Counted from the first letter of the stretch, positions 52,082 through 62,071 are shown. The stretch is DNA of 64,000 nucleotides from Pseudolachnospira sp051055405 (GCF_051055405.1 NZ_CP167068.1:2108001-2172000), one strand, 5' to 3'. Numbers and translations: made by a program. The notes: generated by a model not told the origin, from the letters alone.

Positions 52082-53092
52082 ATGAAGCGAATTCGATTTG
52101 CCGCCGCGAAAACCGTCCGGAATGATACACGAAAGAACCTCAAAATATATCTCCTTCTTTTGTCTGTCCTTCTCCTTCTTTCTGGATGCAAAAAAACAGC
52201 GATAGACGCCAGTGAGAACGCACCGTCTGCGGAGAGTACAGCCGCTGAAGAAAGCCGGACCATTCCTGCTCCGCAGGACAGCCTGCCCGCTGTATCAGCC
52301 GCTCCTAAGGAGGAAAAAAACGCCTCCCTCATGATTCCAGAAGGCGCCACTCTTCAAACGCGCATTCTCCCACCGGAAGGTTTTTCCCGGATTCCGGCAG
52401 AGCCTGGTTCCTTTGGAGACTTTGTTCGAAATTATCCTCTGCTTGCGGACGGCTCCCCGGTGCTGCTCTACGACGGAACGGAAAAATCCAACCAAAGCGC
52501 AAAAGCCGCCGTCTTTGATATGGACGTTATCTCCTCGGCAGATCTTCAACAGTGCGCAGATTCTGTGATGCGCATCTACGCCGAATATTTCCGTCAAACG
52601 GATCAACCGGAGCGAATCCGCTTCCACTTTGTGGACGGCTTTCTCTTCGACTATCCCACTTACCGGGACGGCGGCCGAATCAAAATGAAAAATGACAAAG
52701 CCAGCTGGAAATACACCGCTGGTTACGACGATTCCGACGAGACCTTTGAAAACTATCTGTACTTGCTGTTCGCCTATTCCAGCACGCTTTCCATGGATGA
52801 GGAATCGCAGCCTATCGAGCCTTCGGAGATTCAGATTGGAGATCTCTTTCTCAAAGGGGGAAGCCCCGGCCATGTGATGATGGTGGCGGATGTCTGTGAA
52901 GATGAAAACGGTCATAAAGCATTTCTTTTGGCCCAGGGATATATGCCCGCTCAACAGTTTCACATTGTAAAAAATCCATCCTCCGAAGAAAATCCCTGGT
53001 ATGACGCGGAGCAGATCACCTATCCATTTCGCACGCCGGAATATACCTTTCCGGAAGGAAGCTTGAAGCGGCCGGGTTATTTAGAATTCTAG
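52082..53092 (+). CDS. DUF4846 domain lipoprotein
   Basis: This 336-aa protein has a basic N-terminus, a hydrophobic stretch and the lipobox LLSGC (Cys about residue 36), so it should be anchored outside the membrane. Residues about 90-330 match DUF4846: FSRIPAEPGSFGDFVRNYPL, SADLQQCADSVMRIYAEYF, and a GGSPGHVMMVADV block that resembles the Cys/His hydrolase region. Its role is not known. The start has ACGGAG upstream. The small Ig-like gene follows by 18 bases, so they form an operon. Confidence 0.82.
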   Translation: MKRIRFAAAKTVRNDTRKNLKIYLLLLSVLLLLSGCKKTAIDASENAPSAESTAAEESRTIPAPQDSLPAVSAAPKEEKNASLMIPEGATLQTRILPPEGFSRIPAEPGSFGDFVRNYPLLADGSPVLLYDGTEKSNQSAKAAVFDMDVISSADLQQCADSVMRIYAEYFRQTDQPERIRFHFVDGFLFDYPTYRDGGRIKMKNDKASWKYTAGYDDSDETFENYLYLLFAYSSTLSMDEESQPIEPSEIQIGDLFLKGGSPGHVMMVADVCEDENGHKAFLLAQGYMPAQQFHIVKNPSSEENPWYDAEQITYPFRTPEYTFPEGSLKRPGYLEF

Positions 53093-53110
53093 TTGAAAAG
53101 GAGAACTTTT

Positions 53111-53605
53111 ATGAAACGATATCGCGGATGGGTTATTCTACTTATTTTTATTGCTCTTTGCGCCAGCGGCGTATGGCTGACCTTACAGGTCACGGCAGAG
53201 TACCCGACGCTTGGTGAACCGGTTTCTTATCCGGTTAATCAGATTGACGGTTTTGAACTGACGATAGAAAAGCCTTCCTGGTCTCCCTTTAAAGGCTATA
53301 CCATTCGCTGGGCCGTTACGGCGGATTCCAAAGAAGTCTATTCCCTTAAAACCGATTTTGAGTACCTGGAGCGCTGCATAGACGGACAGTGGTATCGTTT
53401 GGAGTATTTGCAAGATAATTTCCCCTTTAACAACCTGGAGTTTGCACTAGGCGGAGAGGAAAGCTCTGGTTTAGAAGGCAGCATCGTTCAAAAATATGCT
53501 TATTATGGTACCCGCTTGGAAACTGGGCTCTACCGTGTGATATTAGAAATGGAATCAAAAGACGGAACGCCTCATTATTTGGCGGCGGAATTTGATGTGA
53601 AATAA
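53111..53605 (+). CDS. Secreted/membrane-anchored Ig-like domain protein
   Basis: This 164-aa protein has an N-terminal hydrophobic anchor (about residues 6-27) and a beta-rich domain: FELTIEKPSWSPFKGYTIRW, then GTRLETGLYRVILEMES at the end. The layout is typical of small bacterial immunoglobulin-like domains found in Clostridia exported proteins. The function is unknown. The ATG at 53111 has AAGGAG upstream; the frame itself begins at a TTG six codons earlier. It follows the DUF4846 lipoprotein and may partner with it. Confidence 0.7.
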   Translation: MKRYRGWVILLIFIALCASGVWLTLQVTAEYPTLGEPVSYPVNQIDGFELTIEKPSWSPFKGYTIRWAVTADSKEVYSLKTDFEYLERCIDGQWYRLEYLQDNFPFNNLEFALGGEESSGLEGSIVQKYAYYGTRLETGLYRVILEMESKDGTPHYLAAEFDVK

Positions 53606-53755
53606 ACAAGATAAAAAATTTTGAAAACAGCTCTTTCACCCTTGACGAATCCTTCCGTTTCTCCTATGATATCAATAAGGAGAACCACTTTGTGCTTTCA
53701 GAAACGCTCCGCTACGGACATTTTTGAAAGCTTTTGTGTTGGAGAGGACAAACAG

Positions 53756-55240
53756 ATGAAGCAAATCGGATTTGACAATGAAAAATACCTAAAGACCCAA
53801 TCCAAACTGATTCGTGAACGAATCGAAACGTTCGGAGGAAAACTGTACCTGGAATTCGGAGGCAAGTTGTTTGACGATTACCACGCGTCACGGGTACTGC
53901 CCGGCTTTGAACCCGATAGTAAAATCCGAATGCTGCTTCAGTTAAAAGATCAAGCGGAAATCGTGATCGTCATCAATTCCGGCGATATCGAAAAAAATAA
54001 AGTCCGGGGAGATCTTGGTATCACCTACGATTTGGATGTACTGCGGCTCATCGACGCATTCCGCGGCAACGGCCTTTATGTGGGAAGCGTCGTCCTGACC
54101 CGCTATGCAGGACAGGCTGCCGCCGGCGCATTCCAGACGAAACTGGAATCTCTTGGGGTCCGCGTCTACCGTCACTATCCAATCGAAGGCTACCCTTCCG
54201 ATATTCAAAAAATCGTCAGCGACGAAGGCTACGGAAAAAATGACTACATCGAAACCAGCCGTTCTCTGGTCGTCATCACCGCTCCCGGTCCCGGCAGCGG
54301 AAAGATGGCCACCTGCCTCTCCCAGCTTTATCACGAGCACAAAAGGGGGATCAAAGCCGGCTATGCAAAATTTGAAACCTTCCCGGTCTGGAATCTGCCT
54401 TTAAAACACCCGGTCAACTTGGCTTACGAAGCAGCCACCGCCGACCTTAACGATGTCAATATGTTAGACCCATTCCACTTGGAAGCTTATCAGGAAACTG
54501 CCGTAAATTATAACCGGGACGTGGAGATTTTCCCGGTTCTAAACGCCATGTTCACGCGGATTTACGGTTCCTCTCCCTATAAATCCCCGACCGATATGGG
54601 CGTCAATGTGGCCGGAAGCTGTATCTTTGACGACGCCGTCGTGCAGCAGGCCGCCAAGGATGAAATCATCCGGCGCTATTATGAAGCGCTCTGTGAAAAG
54701 CGGATGGGGACAGGATCCGACGAGGCCGTCTATAAAATCGAGCTGCTAAAGCAGCAGGCCGGCGTTACCGATACAGACCGTCCCGTCATCGGCGCGGCCC
54801 TCGCCAAAGAGGAACAAACCGGCGCGCCTGCTATGGCTCTGGAACTTCCAGACGGAACGATCGTGACAGGAAAAACATCCTCCCTGCTGGGTCCGGCTTC
54901 GGCCATGCTCCTCAATGCGCTGAAAAAACTGGGAAATATCGACGACGAGGCGCTCTTGATGTCCCCGGAAGTTATCGAGCCTATCCAGAATTTAAAAATC
55001 CACCATTTGGGAAATCACAATCCCCGCCTACATACCGACGAGGTATTGATCGCTCTTTCCATCTGCGCCGCCTCGGATTCCCAGGCAAAAAAAGCAATCG
55101 AACAGTTGCAGAACCTGCGGGACTGCGAGGCCCATTCCACCGTAATTCTGTCCCAGGTGGACAAAAATACCCTTCGCAAATTAGGCATTCGGCTGACCTG
55201 CGAAGCAAAGCATCAGACCAAAAAGCTGTATCATAAATAA
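53756..55240 (+). CDS. DUF1846/UPF0371 family protein
   Basis: This 494-aa cytoplasmic protein of the UPF0371 family starts KQIGFDNEKYLKTQSKLIRE. GPGSGKMATCLSQLYHEH near residue 180 is a P-loop-like nucleotide motif, and RRYYEALCEKRMG and LGNHNPRLHTDEVLIALS are family blocks. The family is widespread in anaerobic Firmicutes and some streptococci; its biochemical role is not established. The ATG at 53756 follows GGAGAGG. The earlier 45 codons of the open frame are not supported. A terminator follows. Confidence 0.86.
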   Translation: MKQIGFDNEKYLKTQSKLIRERIETFGGKLYLEFGGKLFDDYHASRVLPGFEPDSKIRMLLQLKDQAEIVIVINSGDIEKNKVRGDLGITYDLDVLRLIDAFRGNGLYVGSVVLTRYAGQAAAGAFQTKLESLGVRVYRHYPIEGYPSDIQKIVSDEGYGKNDYIETSRSLVVITAPGPGSGKMATCLSQLYHEHKRGIKAGYAKFETFPVWNLPLKHPVNLAYEAATADLNDVNMLDPFHLEAYQETAVNYNRDVEIFPVLNAMFTRIYGSSPYKSPTDMGVNVAGSCIFDDAVVQQAAKDEIIRRYYEALCEKRMGTGSDEAVYKIELLKQQAGVTDTDRPVIGAALAKEEQTGAPAMALELPDGTIVTGKTSSLLGPASAMLLNALKKLGNIDDEALLMSPEVIEPIQNLKIHHLGNHNPRLHTDEVLIALSICAASDSQAKKAIEQLQNLRDCEAHSTVILSQVDKNTLRKLGIRLTCEAKHQTKKLYHK

Positions 55241-55245
55241 AATAC

Positions 55246-55297
55246 AAAAACTGCCTGCACCCTTTAAACTGAGAGGGTTCCGGCAGTTTTTCTTTTT
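55246..55297 (+). terminator. Terminator after the DUF1846 gene
   Basis: AAAAACTGCC (55246-55255) pairs with GGCAGTTTTT (55282-55291), with an inner CCCT/AGGG stem, and a T-rich end follows. Confidence 0.75.
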
Positions 55298-55331
55298 GTC
55301 CATACAAACTGAATTTTGTCAAATTTTTTTC

Positions 55332-56666
55332 TCAGGTAATCCGGTAATTTTTCCATTTTCCGCTTCGATACCGGAATACCACCAGCAGGCAAGCTGAAAT
55401 CCACGCCGGCGGCATACTGACGTAAACGCAGCGGAACCCTACGGCTGTCCCAGCCAACAAATAGGATAAAGCTAGACGAACGCCCAGATTGACAAAACCG
55501 GAGACCGCCGGTATCTTCACATCTCCAGCCCCCTGCAAAAAGCCGCAGGTAATATTCATGATCGTATTGGACCAGATAAAAATCATCAGAAGATCCAGAT
55601 GCTCTTTTCCACGGCGCATGGATTCCCCCGCGATATGAAACATCCCCAGCAGCGTGCTATCCAGGAAAAGAACAAGAACTGCTATGGATATGCTGATCAG
55701 CGCCCCCATCCGTACCGTAGAACGATATCCCTTTTTGGCCCGTTCCAGTTTCCTTGCTCCGATATTTTGCCCCACAAAACTGGAAACCGCTACGTGAAAA
55801 CTGTTGGAAGGGATATGCGCCAGCTGCTCGATCCGCTGCATCGCCGCATAGCCTTCGATACTCGGGGTACCAAAGGAATTGACCAGCCGCTGAAGGACAA
55901 TAAAGCCAAGGGCGCTCACCATCGACTGGGAAATGATCGGTGCGCTTAGACGAGTTAGAAGCCCTGCCCGTTGCTTCCACGCGTAAAGATACCGCCGCGA
56001 GGGAACCAGATCCGGATACAATCTCCAGAGATAAATCATACTGGCAACCGCAGAGCCCGCCTGGGCAATCACCGTAGCAATGGCGGCGCCTGCCACGCCC
56101 CAGTGAAAGGTAATCACAAACAGGCAGTCCAACGCTACATTGAGAATGGAAGAAATCAATAAAAAAATCAAAGCCCCCTTGGAATCACCATGGGCCCGCA
56201 AAACCCCATAAGTCACATTATAAAGGAGCTGAAAAATAATTCCGGCGCTGTAGATCCGATAGTAAGTCACGCTGTCGCCGCGCATTTCCTCCGGCGTCTG
56301 AAGAAAACCCCAGACTAAAGGCTTGGCAATCAAAAAGCAAATCAAAGTAATCAGCAGGCTCAGGAAAAATGCCATCAAGAAGGCTGCTGCAATGACTTCT
56401 TTGATCTCCTTTTCTTTTTTTGCCCCAAAATACTGGGATACCGCAATGCTGGTCCCAGAGCCAAGTCCCGTGCAAACCGTCACCAGAAGCCAAGTCATGG
56501 CGCTGGTCAAACCAATGGCTCCCATGGCCGCAGCGCTGACAAAGTTCGCCACAATCATACTGTCCACCAGATTATAGAGCACCTGCAATAGACTAGCTCC
56601 CATCATCGGCAGGGAGAAGGCAACGATCGTCTTCCACTCCCGCCCGACTGTCATATCTGTTTTCAT
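55332..56666 (-). CDS. MATE-family efflux pump
   Basis: This 444-aa protein is the third MATE gene of the window. It shows LPMMGASLLQVLYNLVDSMIVA at the first helix, then AVSQYFGAKKEKE near residue 80 and SSFVGQNIGARKLERAKKGY near residue 295. The drug or metabolite exported is unknown. The start has AAGGGGAG upstream. It stands alone with no adjacent regulator. Confidence 0.87.
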   Translation of the reverse strand: MKTDMTVGREWKTIVAFSLPMMGASLLQVLYNLVDSMIVANFVSAAAMGAIGLTSAMTWLLVTVCTGLGSGTSIAVSQYFGAKKEKEIKEVIAAAFLMAFFLSLLITLICFLIAKPLVWGFLQTPEEMRGDSVTYYRIYSAGIIFQLLYNVTYGVLRAHGDSKGALIFLLISSILNVALDCLFVITFHWGVAGAAIATVIAQAGSAVASMIYLWRLYPDLVPSRRYLYAWKQRAGLLTRLSAPIISQSMVSALGFIVLQRLVNSFGTPSIEGYAAMQRIEQLAHIPSNSFHVAVSSFVGQNIGARKLERAKKGYRSTVRMGALISISIAVLVLFLDSTLLGMFHIAGESMRRGKEHLDLLMIFIWSNTIMNITCGFLQGAGDVKIPAVSGFVNLGVRLALSYLLAGTAVGFRCVYVSMPPAWISACLLVVFRYRSGKWKNYRIT

Positions 56667-56852
56667 CCAAATCTCCCCTTCGTATCATCCACGCTTTCCA
56701 CCTGCGCCTCCCCATTATAGCACAGGAAGAGGCCGTTGCAGAAGACCTTTTCGCAACAACCCTTCTCTCACCTTTTTGATACTCTCTCCTAATAAAATAC
56801 CGCCTCTGAAACCAGAGACGGTATTTTTAAACTTTTCCTTTTCAATTTATTT

Positions 56853-57818
56853 TTATGTCTCGTCAAAGAGATGACACCGTACAAAGTGCCCCGGCTCCAC
56901 TTCCCTCATCACCGGATCTTCCTTCATACAGATCTCCTTCTTGCACGAACACCTCGTATGGAAGCTGCATCCGCTCGGCAGATTCACCGGCGACGGGATC
57001 TCTCCCTCGCACTTGATCTTCTTCGGCTTCATCGCCTCTTCCTCCGGCGTGATCACAGGGATCGCCGATAACAGCATCTGCGTGTACGGGTGCAGCGGCT
57101 TCTCATAAAATACCTTCGTCGGCGCTATCTCGCATATCTTCCCTAAGTACATGATCGCTATCTTCGTCGATACGTTCCTCATCACTCCCATGTCATGCGT
57201 GATGAACATATATGTCAGCTTCCTCTCATCATGAAGCTTCATCAGCATGTTCAGGATCTTCGCCTGGATCGATACGTCCAGCGACGACGTCGGCTCATCC
57301 AGGATGATAAACTTCGGGTCGCTGCACAGCGCTCTCGCGATCGATACCAGCTGCCTCTCTCCTCCTCCGATTGAGTTCGGCGACTTATACATAAACTCCG
57401 GCGGCAGCTCTACCATCTCCAGGATCTCTAAGATCTTGTCTTCTATCTCATTCTTCGGCACGATGTTGTGCACCTTCAGCGGCAGGCTTAAGATCTGCTT
57501 TACATCCTGATAGGGGTTTAACGATGAGCCCGGGTCCTGGAATACGATCTGTGCGTTCCTGCGGAACTCCTTGCTTCTTCCTTTCGTCTTCTTCGTGATC
57601 GTCTCTCCGTTGAAGATCAGCTCTCCGTCCGTCTGCTGGTACATTCCCATTACCGTGTATGCAATCGTGCTCTTCCCGGATCCGGACTCTCCCACAAGGC
57701 CCATCACTTCTCCTTCCGAGATCGTAAAGTTCACTCCGTCTACCGCTCTTACATACCGGTCTTTTCCTACCGCAAAGTACTGCTTCAGGTCTTTTGCCAC
57801 CAGGATCTCTTTACTCAT
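56853..57818 (-). CDS. dppF: Peptide ABC transporter ATP-binding protein DppF/OppF
   Basis: This 321-aa ATPase powers uptake through DppBC. Walker A is GESGSGKST, Walker B is FIILDEPTSSLD, and the C-terminus has the HPYTQMLLSAIP and CSFHTRCSCKK motifs of oligopeptide ATPases (iron-sulfur-type Cys cluster). The signature motif reads IGGGERQ rather than LSGGQ, which is acceptable but unusual. The start overlaps the end of dppD by 8 bases. Codons end in G much more often than in neighbouring genes. Confidence 0.9.
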   Translation of the reverse strand: MSKEILVAKDLKQYFAVGKDRYVRAVDGVNFTISEGEVMGLVGESGSGKSTIAYTVMGMYQQTDGELIFNGETITKKTKGRSKEFRRNAQIVFQDPGSSLNPYQDVKQILSLPLKVHNIVPKNEIEDKILEILEMVELPPEFMYKSPNSIGGGERQLVSIARALCSDPKFIILDEPTSSLDVSIQAKILNMLMKLHDERKLTYMFITHDMGVMRNVSTKIAIMYLGKICEIAPTKVFYEKPLHPYTQMLLSAIPVITPEEEAMKPKKIKCEGEIPSPVNLPSGCSFHTRCSCKKEICMKEDPVMREVEPGHFVRCHLFDET

Positions 57819-58870
57819 CCCCTTCACCCCCTTCCTTTCTCTCTTCCTCTGCCTTTCCTTCCTGCTCTTCCGGCCTCTTTCCGCTTCCTTCCGCTGCCTT
57901 CTCTCCATATCGGAAGCACGCTACCTCATGCTCCGGCGACACCTCTACCATTCCTGGTCTCTCTTCTCGGCAGATATCCATCGCATGCGGGCATCTTGGA
58001 CAGAATCGGCATCCTTTCGGCGGGTTCACATAGTCCGGCACATATCCGTAGATTCCTGCCGACAGCCCTCCTCCCGATAACCTCGGCGCGCAGCTTAACA
58101 ATCCCTGCGTATACGGATGGCACGCATTGTCGAACAGATCCTGCGTCCGGCATGTCTCGATGATGTTTCCTCCGTACATGATATAGATTCGGTCTACCAG
58201 CTGTCTCGCTACTCCTAACGAGTGCGTGATCATGATCAGCGATCTTTTCTTCTACCAGCTCGTGCAGCATCGATAGGATCTGGTCCTGGATCGTTACGTC
58301 CAGCGCTGTCGTCGGTTCATCTGCGATTAAAAGGTCCTTCGTCGTCACCATCGCCGATGCGATACAGATTCTCTGTCTCATTCCACCTGACAGCTGGTGC
58401 GGGTAGCTTCCAAGGATTCTCTCCGGATCCGACAGCATTACGTTTGTGATCGCTTCTTTCGCTACTTCTTCTAACTTCTTTTTGTCTGCGCCTGGATACT
58501 GCCCCGAATACTTGATGATATCCGTCAGCTGCTTTCCTACCGTAAACACCGGGTTTAACGCCGACATCGGCGACTGCGAGATCATCGATACTCCTTTTCT
58601 CCTCAGCTCCAGGATCTCATCTTTACTCATCGTCAGCGTGTCTTTTCCGTGGAACAGGATCTTTCCGTTTGGCACATGGATCAGGTCTTTCGCCAGTACT
58701 CCCATGATCGTTTTCATCGTGGTCGTCTTCCCGCATCCCGATTCTCCTACCAGTCCCACTTTTTCCGCCTGGTTTACGTGCAGGTTGATGTGGTCCACTA
58801 CCTGCGAATACCCTCGGTATGTCTTATACCAGATGGAGAGGTCTTCGATGCTCAGTACTCTTTCCGCCAT
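57811..58870 (-). pseudogene. dppD: Peptide ABC transporter ATP-binding protein DppD, frame-broken
   Basis: The first part (MAERVLSIEDLSIWYKTYRG onward) has Walker A GESGCGKTTT, the signature QLSGGMRQR and Walker B LLIADEPTTALD. After HELVEEK the frame is lost near 58,239-58,246. The rest (MITHSLGVARQLVDRIY onward, with HPYTQGLLS and a CRFCPRC cluster) continues in another frame to 57811. By comparison with the spacing in E. coli DppD (seven residues between ELQQ and LITH), about five bases seem to be missing. One extra base in the A-run would also restore the frame. It is either a real pseudogene or an assembly error. Confidence 0.8.
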
Positions 58871-58871
58871 C

Positions 58872-59774
58872 TTAGTGCCCTCCTTTATCAAACATGTCAC
58901 GGATTCCGTCTCCTAAGAAGTTGAATCCCAGGATTACAAACGCTACTCCCGCTGCCGGGAAGATCGTCATCCACCATACGTCCGGCATCAGCGACGCTCC
59001 GTCTGAGATCATCTGCCCAAACGCCGGCGTCGGCGGCTGCTCTCCTAATCCTACGAAGCTTAACGACGCTCCCATCAGGATTACCCACCCTACGTCTAAC
59101 GCCATCTTCGTGAAGATCGGCGACAGGCAGTTCGGCAGGATCTCTTTAAACAGGATGTGCGCTTTCGACGCTCCTATCATCTCCGCGTTCTTCACAAAGT
59201 ATTCCTCTGAGATCGACGACGCGTTTCCATACACCAGTCTCGTATACCACGGCCACCACATGATCGTTACCGCAAGCATCGAGTTCATCATGTTCGGCTT
59301 TAGGATCGATGCGATACAAAGCGCAAGGATCAGCGACGGCACCGATAAGAAGATATCCGATATCCGCATGATCACCGCGTCGATCTTCGTTCCATGGTAA
59401 TATCCTGCGATCAGTCCCAAAATCGTTCCCACCGGCACCGAGATCGCTAACACCACCACGCTCATGATCAGCGCTCCTCGGAATCCGTACAGCACTCTCG
59501 AGAATACGTCTCTTCCCATCTGGTCCGTTCCGAAGAAATGCTCCATACTCGGCGCCAGGCTTGCGTTCGCATAGTCCACAAAGCTTCCTATGCTTTCCGG
59601 GTACGGCGCTATCACCTCCGCAAATACCGCGAAGAAGATCGATACCAGCACCAGGATCAATCCGAATACCGACAGCTTGTTTCTTGTGAATTTATATCGA
59701 TAGATCTTTAAGTTCTCTTTCGTCGAGGGAGACAGCAGGCCCTTCTTCTTTTTCGTTTCTGAAGTCTTTTCCAC
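58872..59774 (-). CDS. dppC: Peptide ABC transporter permease DppC
   Basis: This 300-aa permease has a hydrophilic N-terminus, then about six helices. The EAA loop reads AEMIGASKAHILFKEILPN near residue 190, followed by GLGEQPPTPAFGQMISDG, typical of the OppC/DppC branch. It ends two bases before the dppD start and its ATG overlaps the stop of dppB. Codon usage is strongly G-ending, as in dppF and dppD. Confidence 0.92.
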   Translation of the reverse strand: MEKTSETKKKKGLLSPSTKENLKIYRYKFTRNKLSVFGLILVLVSIFFAVFAEVIAPYPESIGSFVDYANASLAPSMEHFFGTDQMGRDVFSRVLYGFRGALIMSVVVLAISVPVGTILGLIAGYYHGTKIDAVIMRISDIFLSVPSLILALCIASILKPNMMNSMLAVTIMWWPWYTRLVYGNASSISEEYFVKNAEMIGASKAHILFKEILPNCLSPIFTKMALDVGWVILMGASLSFVGLGEQPPTPAFGQMISDGASLMPDVWWMTIFPAAGVAFVILGFNFLGDGIRDMFDKGGH

Positions 59775-60787
59775 TATTTGCCTCCTATTCTCATGCGGGG
59801 ATCCAGGGCCGCTATGATCAGGTCTACCGCCAGATTTACGATAAAGAAGAGCACCCCTATGATCAACACTACCGCACAGATTGCGTTTAAGTCTTTGTTT
59901 AACATCGCGTTGATTCCGTATCTCGAAATCCCCGGCCAGTTAAAGATCTTTTCTACCAGAAACGCATTTCCAAGCAGCGACGCAAAGTCCATTCCGATTA
60001 CCGTTACTGCCGACGTCGCCGACGGACGCAGCAGATATTTCTTGGTCAATACCCCTCCCGGCAGTCCATGGCCCGTGGATACCGCCATGTATTCTCTCGT
60101 CGAGTTGTCTACCATCGACGAACGCAGCACACGCGCATCCTGTACGATCGGCCCGATCGCAAGCGACAGCGCCGGCAGCAGCAGATGCAGAAAGGCATCC
60201 CATGCCACGGAAAACTGGCCTGTCAGCAGACCGTCCAACACAAAGAGTCCTGTGATATGCGTCGGCGGCGCCATACTGCTGCTTAAGCGCCCTAACACCG
60301 GGATCACCGGCACCACATATCCGAACAAGAGCAGCAGCAGCACTCCCACTACGAATGCGGGAAGCGCCACGCCTATGTAGGAAAATATCCGGATGATTCC
60401 ATCGATCCAGGTATTCTTGTGCTTTGCCGCAAGGATTCCCAATATAAAAGAGCCTCCCACGATGAAAACGCCAGTCAATAAGATCAATTCCAACGTAGCG
60501 GGGAAAAACTGAACGACATCATCCACTACGGCGCGCTTGGTGATAAAGGAGTTTCCAAAGTCCCCCTGGACTACACGGCCCAGCCACTTCACGTACTGTA
60601 CCGGCAGCGGGTCATAAAGGTTCATCTCCTGGCGCAGCGTCTCTTTCGCTGCCTCCGACGCACGGCTTCCCAGGGCGATGGTCGCTACGTCTCCGGGCAC
60701 GACCCGGGCAATGGTAAAAATTAGAATCGATGTCCCTAACAAAACAAAAATTCCTAATAGCAATCGTTTTATGATATATTTGCACAT
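59774..60787 (-). CDS. dppB: Peptide ABC transporter permease DppB
   Basis: This 337-aa permease has six helices and the DppB-type end LAVDLIIAALDPRMRIGGK. The EAA-like loop reads AVSTGHGLPGGVLTKKYLLR near residue 235. Roughly the first 130 codons use mixed third positions like the M20 gene upstream, while the remainder switches to the G-ending usage of dppCDF. It starts 30 bases after the M20 peptidase stop codon. No substrate-binding gene of this transporter is within the window. Confidence 0.92.
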   Translation of the reverse strand: MCKYIIKRLLLGIFVLLGTSILIFTIARVVPGDVATIALGSRASEAAKETLRQEMNLYDPLPVQYVKWLGRVVQGDFGNSFITKRAVVDDVVQFFPATLELILLTGVFIVGGSFILGILAAKHKNTWIDGIIRIFSYIGVALPAFVVGVLLLLLFGYVVPVIPVLGRLSSSMAPPTHITGLFVLDGLLTGQFSVAWDAFLHLLLPALSLAIGPIVQDARVLRSSMVDNSTREYMAVSTGHGLPGGVLTKKYLLRPSATSAVTVIGMDFASLLGNAFLVEKIFNWPGISRYGINAMLNKDLNAICAVVLIIGVLFFIVNLAVDLIIAALDPRMRIGGK

Positions 60788-60817
60788 TCAGGCTATATCC
60801 TCCGTCATTAGCTAAGG

Positions 60818-62050
60818 TCAGCAGTATTTTAAGATCGTAGAGATATAGACTTTGGTATCCTTCACCAGGTTTTCCACCACGACATATTCATTAGGCTGAT
60901 GCGCCAATTCATCCAGTGTCGACCACACGGCCGCTGGAATATGGTGCGCCCGCAAAATTGCACCGCAGGTACCTCCGCCGATTCCACCGTAATAAGCGTC
61001 AACGCCACTTTCACGGATCGAGGCAACCAGACGAGTTACGATGTCGGAATCTGACGGAGTCGGGTCTGGAGCATCCACACGGGTAATAAATTCCACCTGA
61101 ATCTGAATTCCTTCCCGCTCCTTTTCATATTTCTCGATAACTGCATGAATCCGATCCATAACCTGATCGACGGTATAGCAAGGAAGAATCCGCAGATCCA
61201 TAACAAAAATATCTTTTCCCGGCAGCACATTGGGGCTATCTACATTGGCAAATTTCTGAGTCAGCTCAAAGGTAGAATAAGGCGGGTTAAAGAGCGGATC
61301 TTCTTCCGCGAATTCCCGCTTCAGCATATCTTCGATTTCTACGCCCAGGTGCATCGCGGCCGAAGTGGCATTGACGCCCAACTGTGGCATCGAAGCATGC
61401 GCCTGTTTCCCCGTAACAGTAAACTTCAACCAAACCTGTGATTTTTCAGCGATTTCCACAAAAGAACCGTCCGCACTTCCGGCATCCGGTACAATGGCCT
61501 CATCCTTGGGAGAAAAAACTCCATGGTCCAAGAGAGCATGAAGGCCGTAAGCGCTACCGGTTTCCTCATCGCTGGCAAAGATAAAGCCCAGATTACATTT
61601 TGCCTGAATTTTATTTTCTACTACAAGCCGGCAGGTATGTAACGCGGTAATGACTGCCTGACTATTGTCCTCCACGCCAAGTCCATAAATTCGTCCACCG
61701 ATCCGCTCCGGTGAAAAAGGATCGGTATTCCAATTTTCCAAGTCCCCGGAATTTACCGTATCCACATGCCCGATCAGCCAAAGAGTTCTTTCCGTATCCT
61801 CCGTTCCCGGCAGCTTCACGGTCAAATTCAACCGAACTCCTTCCGGAGCGGCCTCGTCCGGAACGCTGATCACGTCATAAGGGATTCCATATTTCTCCAA
61901 ATATGCCTGAATCCACTGCATTCTAGCATATTCCCCTTTTCCATTCATCCGGGGATTCACTGCAGGAATCCGGCTCATCTCCATCAGATCTGCAGCCATC
62001 TCTTCCTGGCGTGCTTCCACCATTGCATGCAGTTCTTGTTTTTGACTCAT
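60818..62050 (-). CDS. M20-family zinc peptidase/deacylase
   Basis: This 410-aa enzyme probably cleaves small peptides or N-acylated amino acids in the cytoplasm. Zinc-site motifs are GHVDTVNSGD near residue 93, GLGVEDNSQAV near residue 123, and the catalytic glutamate in ASDEETGSAYG near residue 158. GNA-type lid residues and PQLGVNATSAAMHL follow. It precedes dppBCDF and follows a PucR regulator by 21 bases, so it likely processes what the transporter imports. The start has AGGAGG upstream. Confidence 0.9.
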   Translation of the reverse strand: MSQKQELHAMVEARQEEMAADLMEMSRIPAVNPRMNGKGEYARMQWIQAYLEKYGIPYDVISVPDEAAPEGVRLNLTVKLPGTEDTERTLWLIGHVDTVNSGDLENWNTDPFSPERIGGRIYGLGVEDNSQAVITALHTCRLVVENKIQAKCNLGFIFASDEETGSAYGLHALLDHGVFSPKDEAIVPDAGSADGSFVEIAEKSQVWLKFTVTGKQAHASMPQLGVNATSAAMHLGVEIEDMLKREFAEEDPLFNPPYSTFELTQKFANVDSPNVLPGKDIFVMDLRILPCYTVDQVMDRIHAVIEKYEKEREGIQIQVEFITRVDAPDPTPSDSDIVTRLVASIRESGVDAYYGGIGGGTCGAILRAHHIPAAVWSTLDELAHQPNEYVVVENLVKDTKVYISTILKYC

Positions 62051-62071
62051 ACACTCTCCTCCTGGATCTTT

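Noticed and set aside
58221..58260. Programmed ribosomal frameshift in dppD
   Set aside because: There is no slippery heptamer with a downstream stem, and the residue spacing suggests lost bases.
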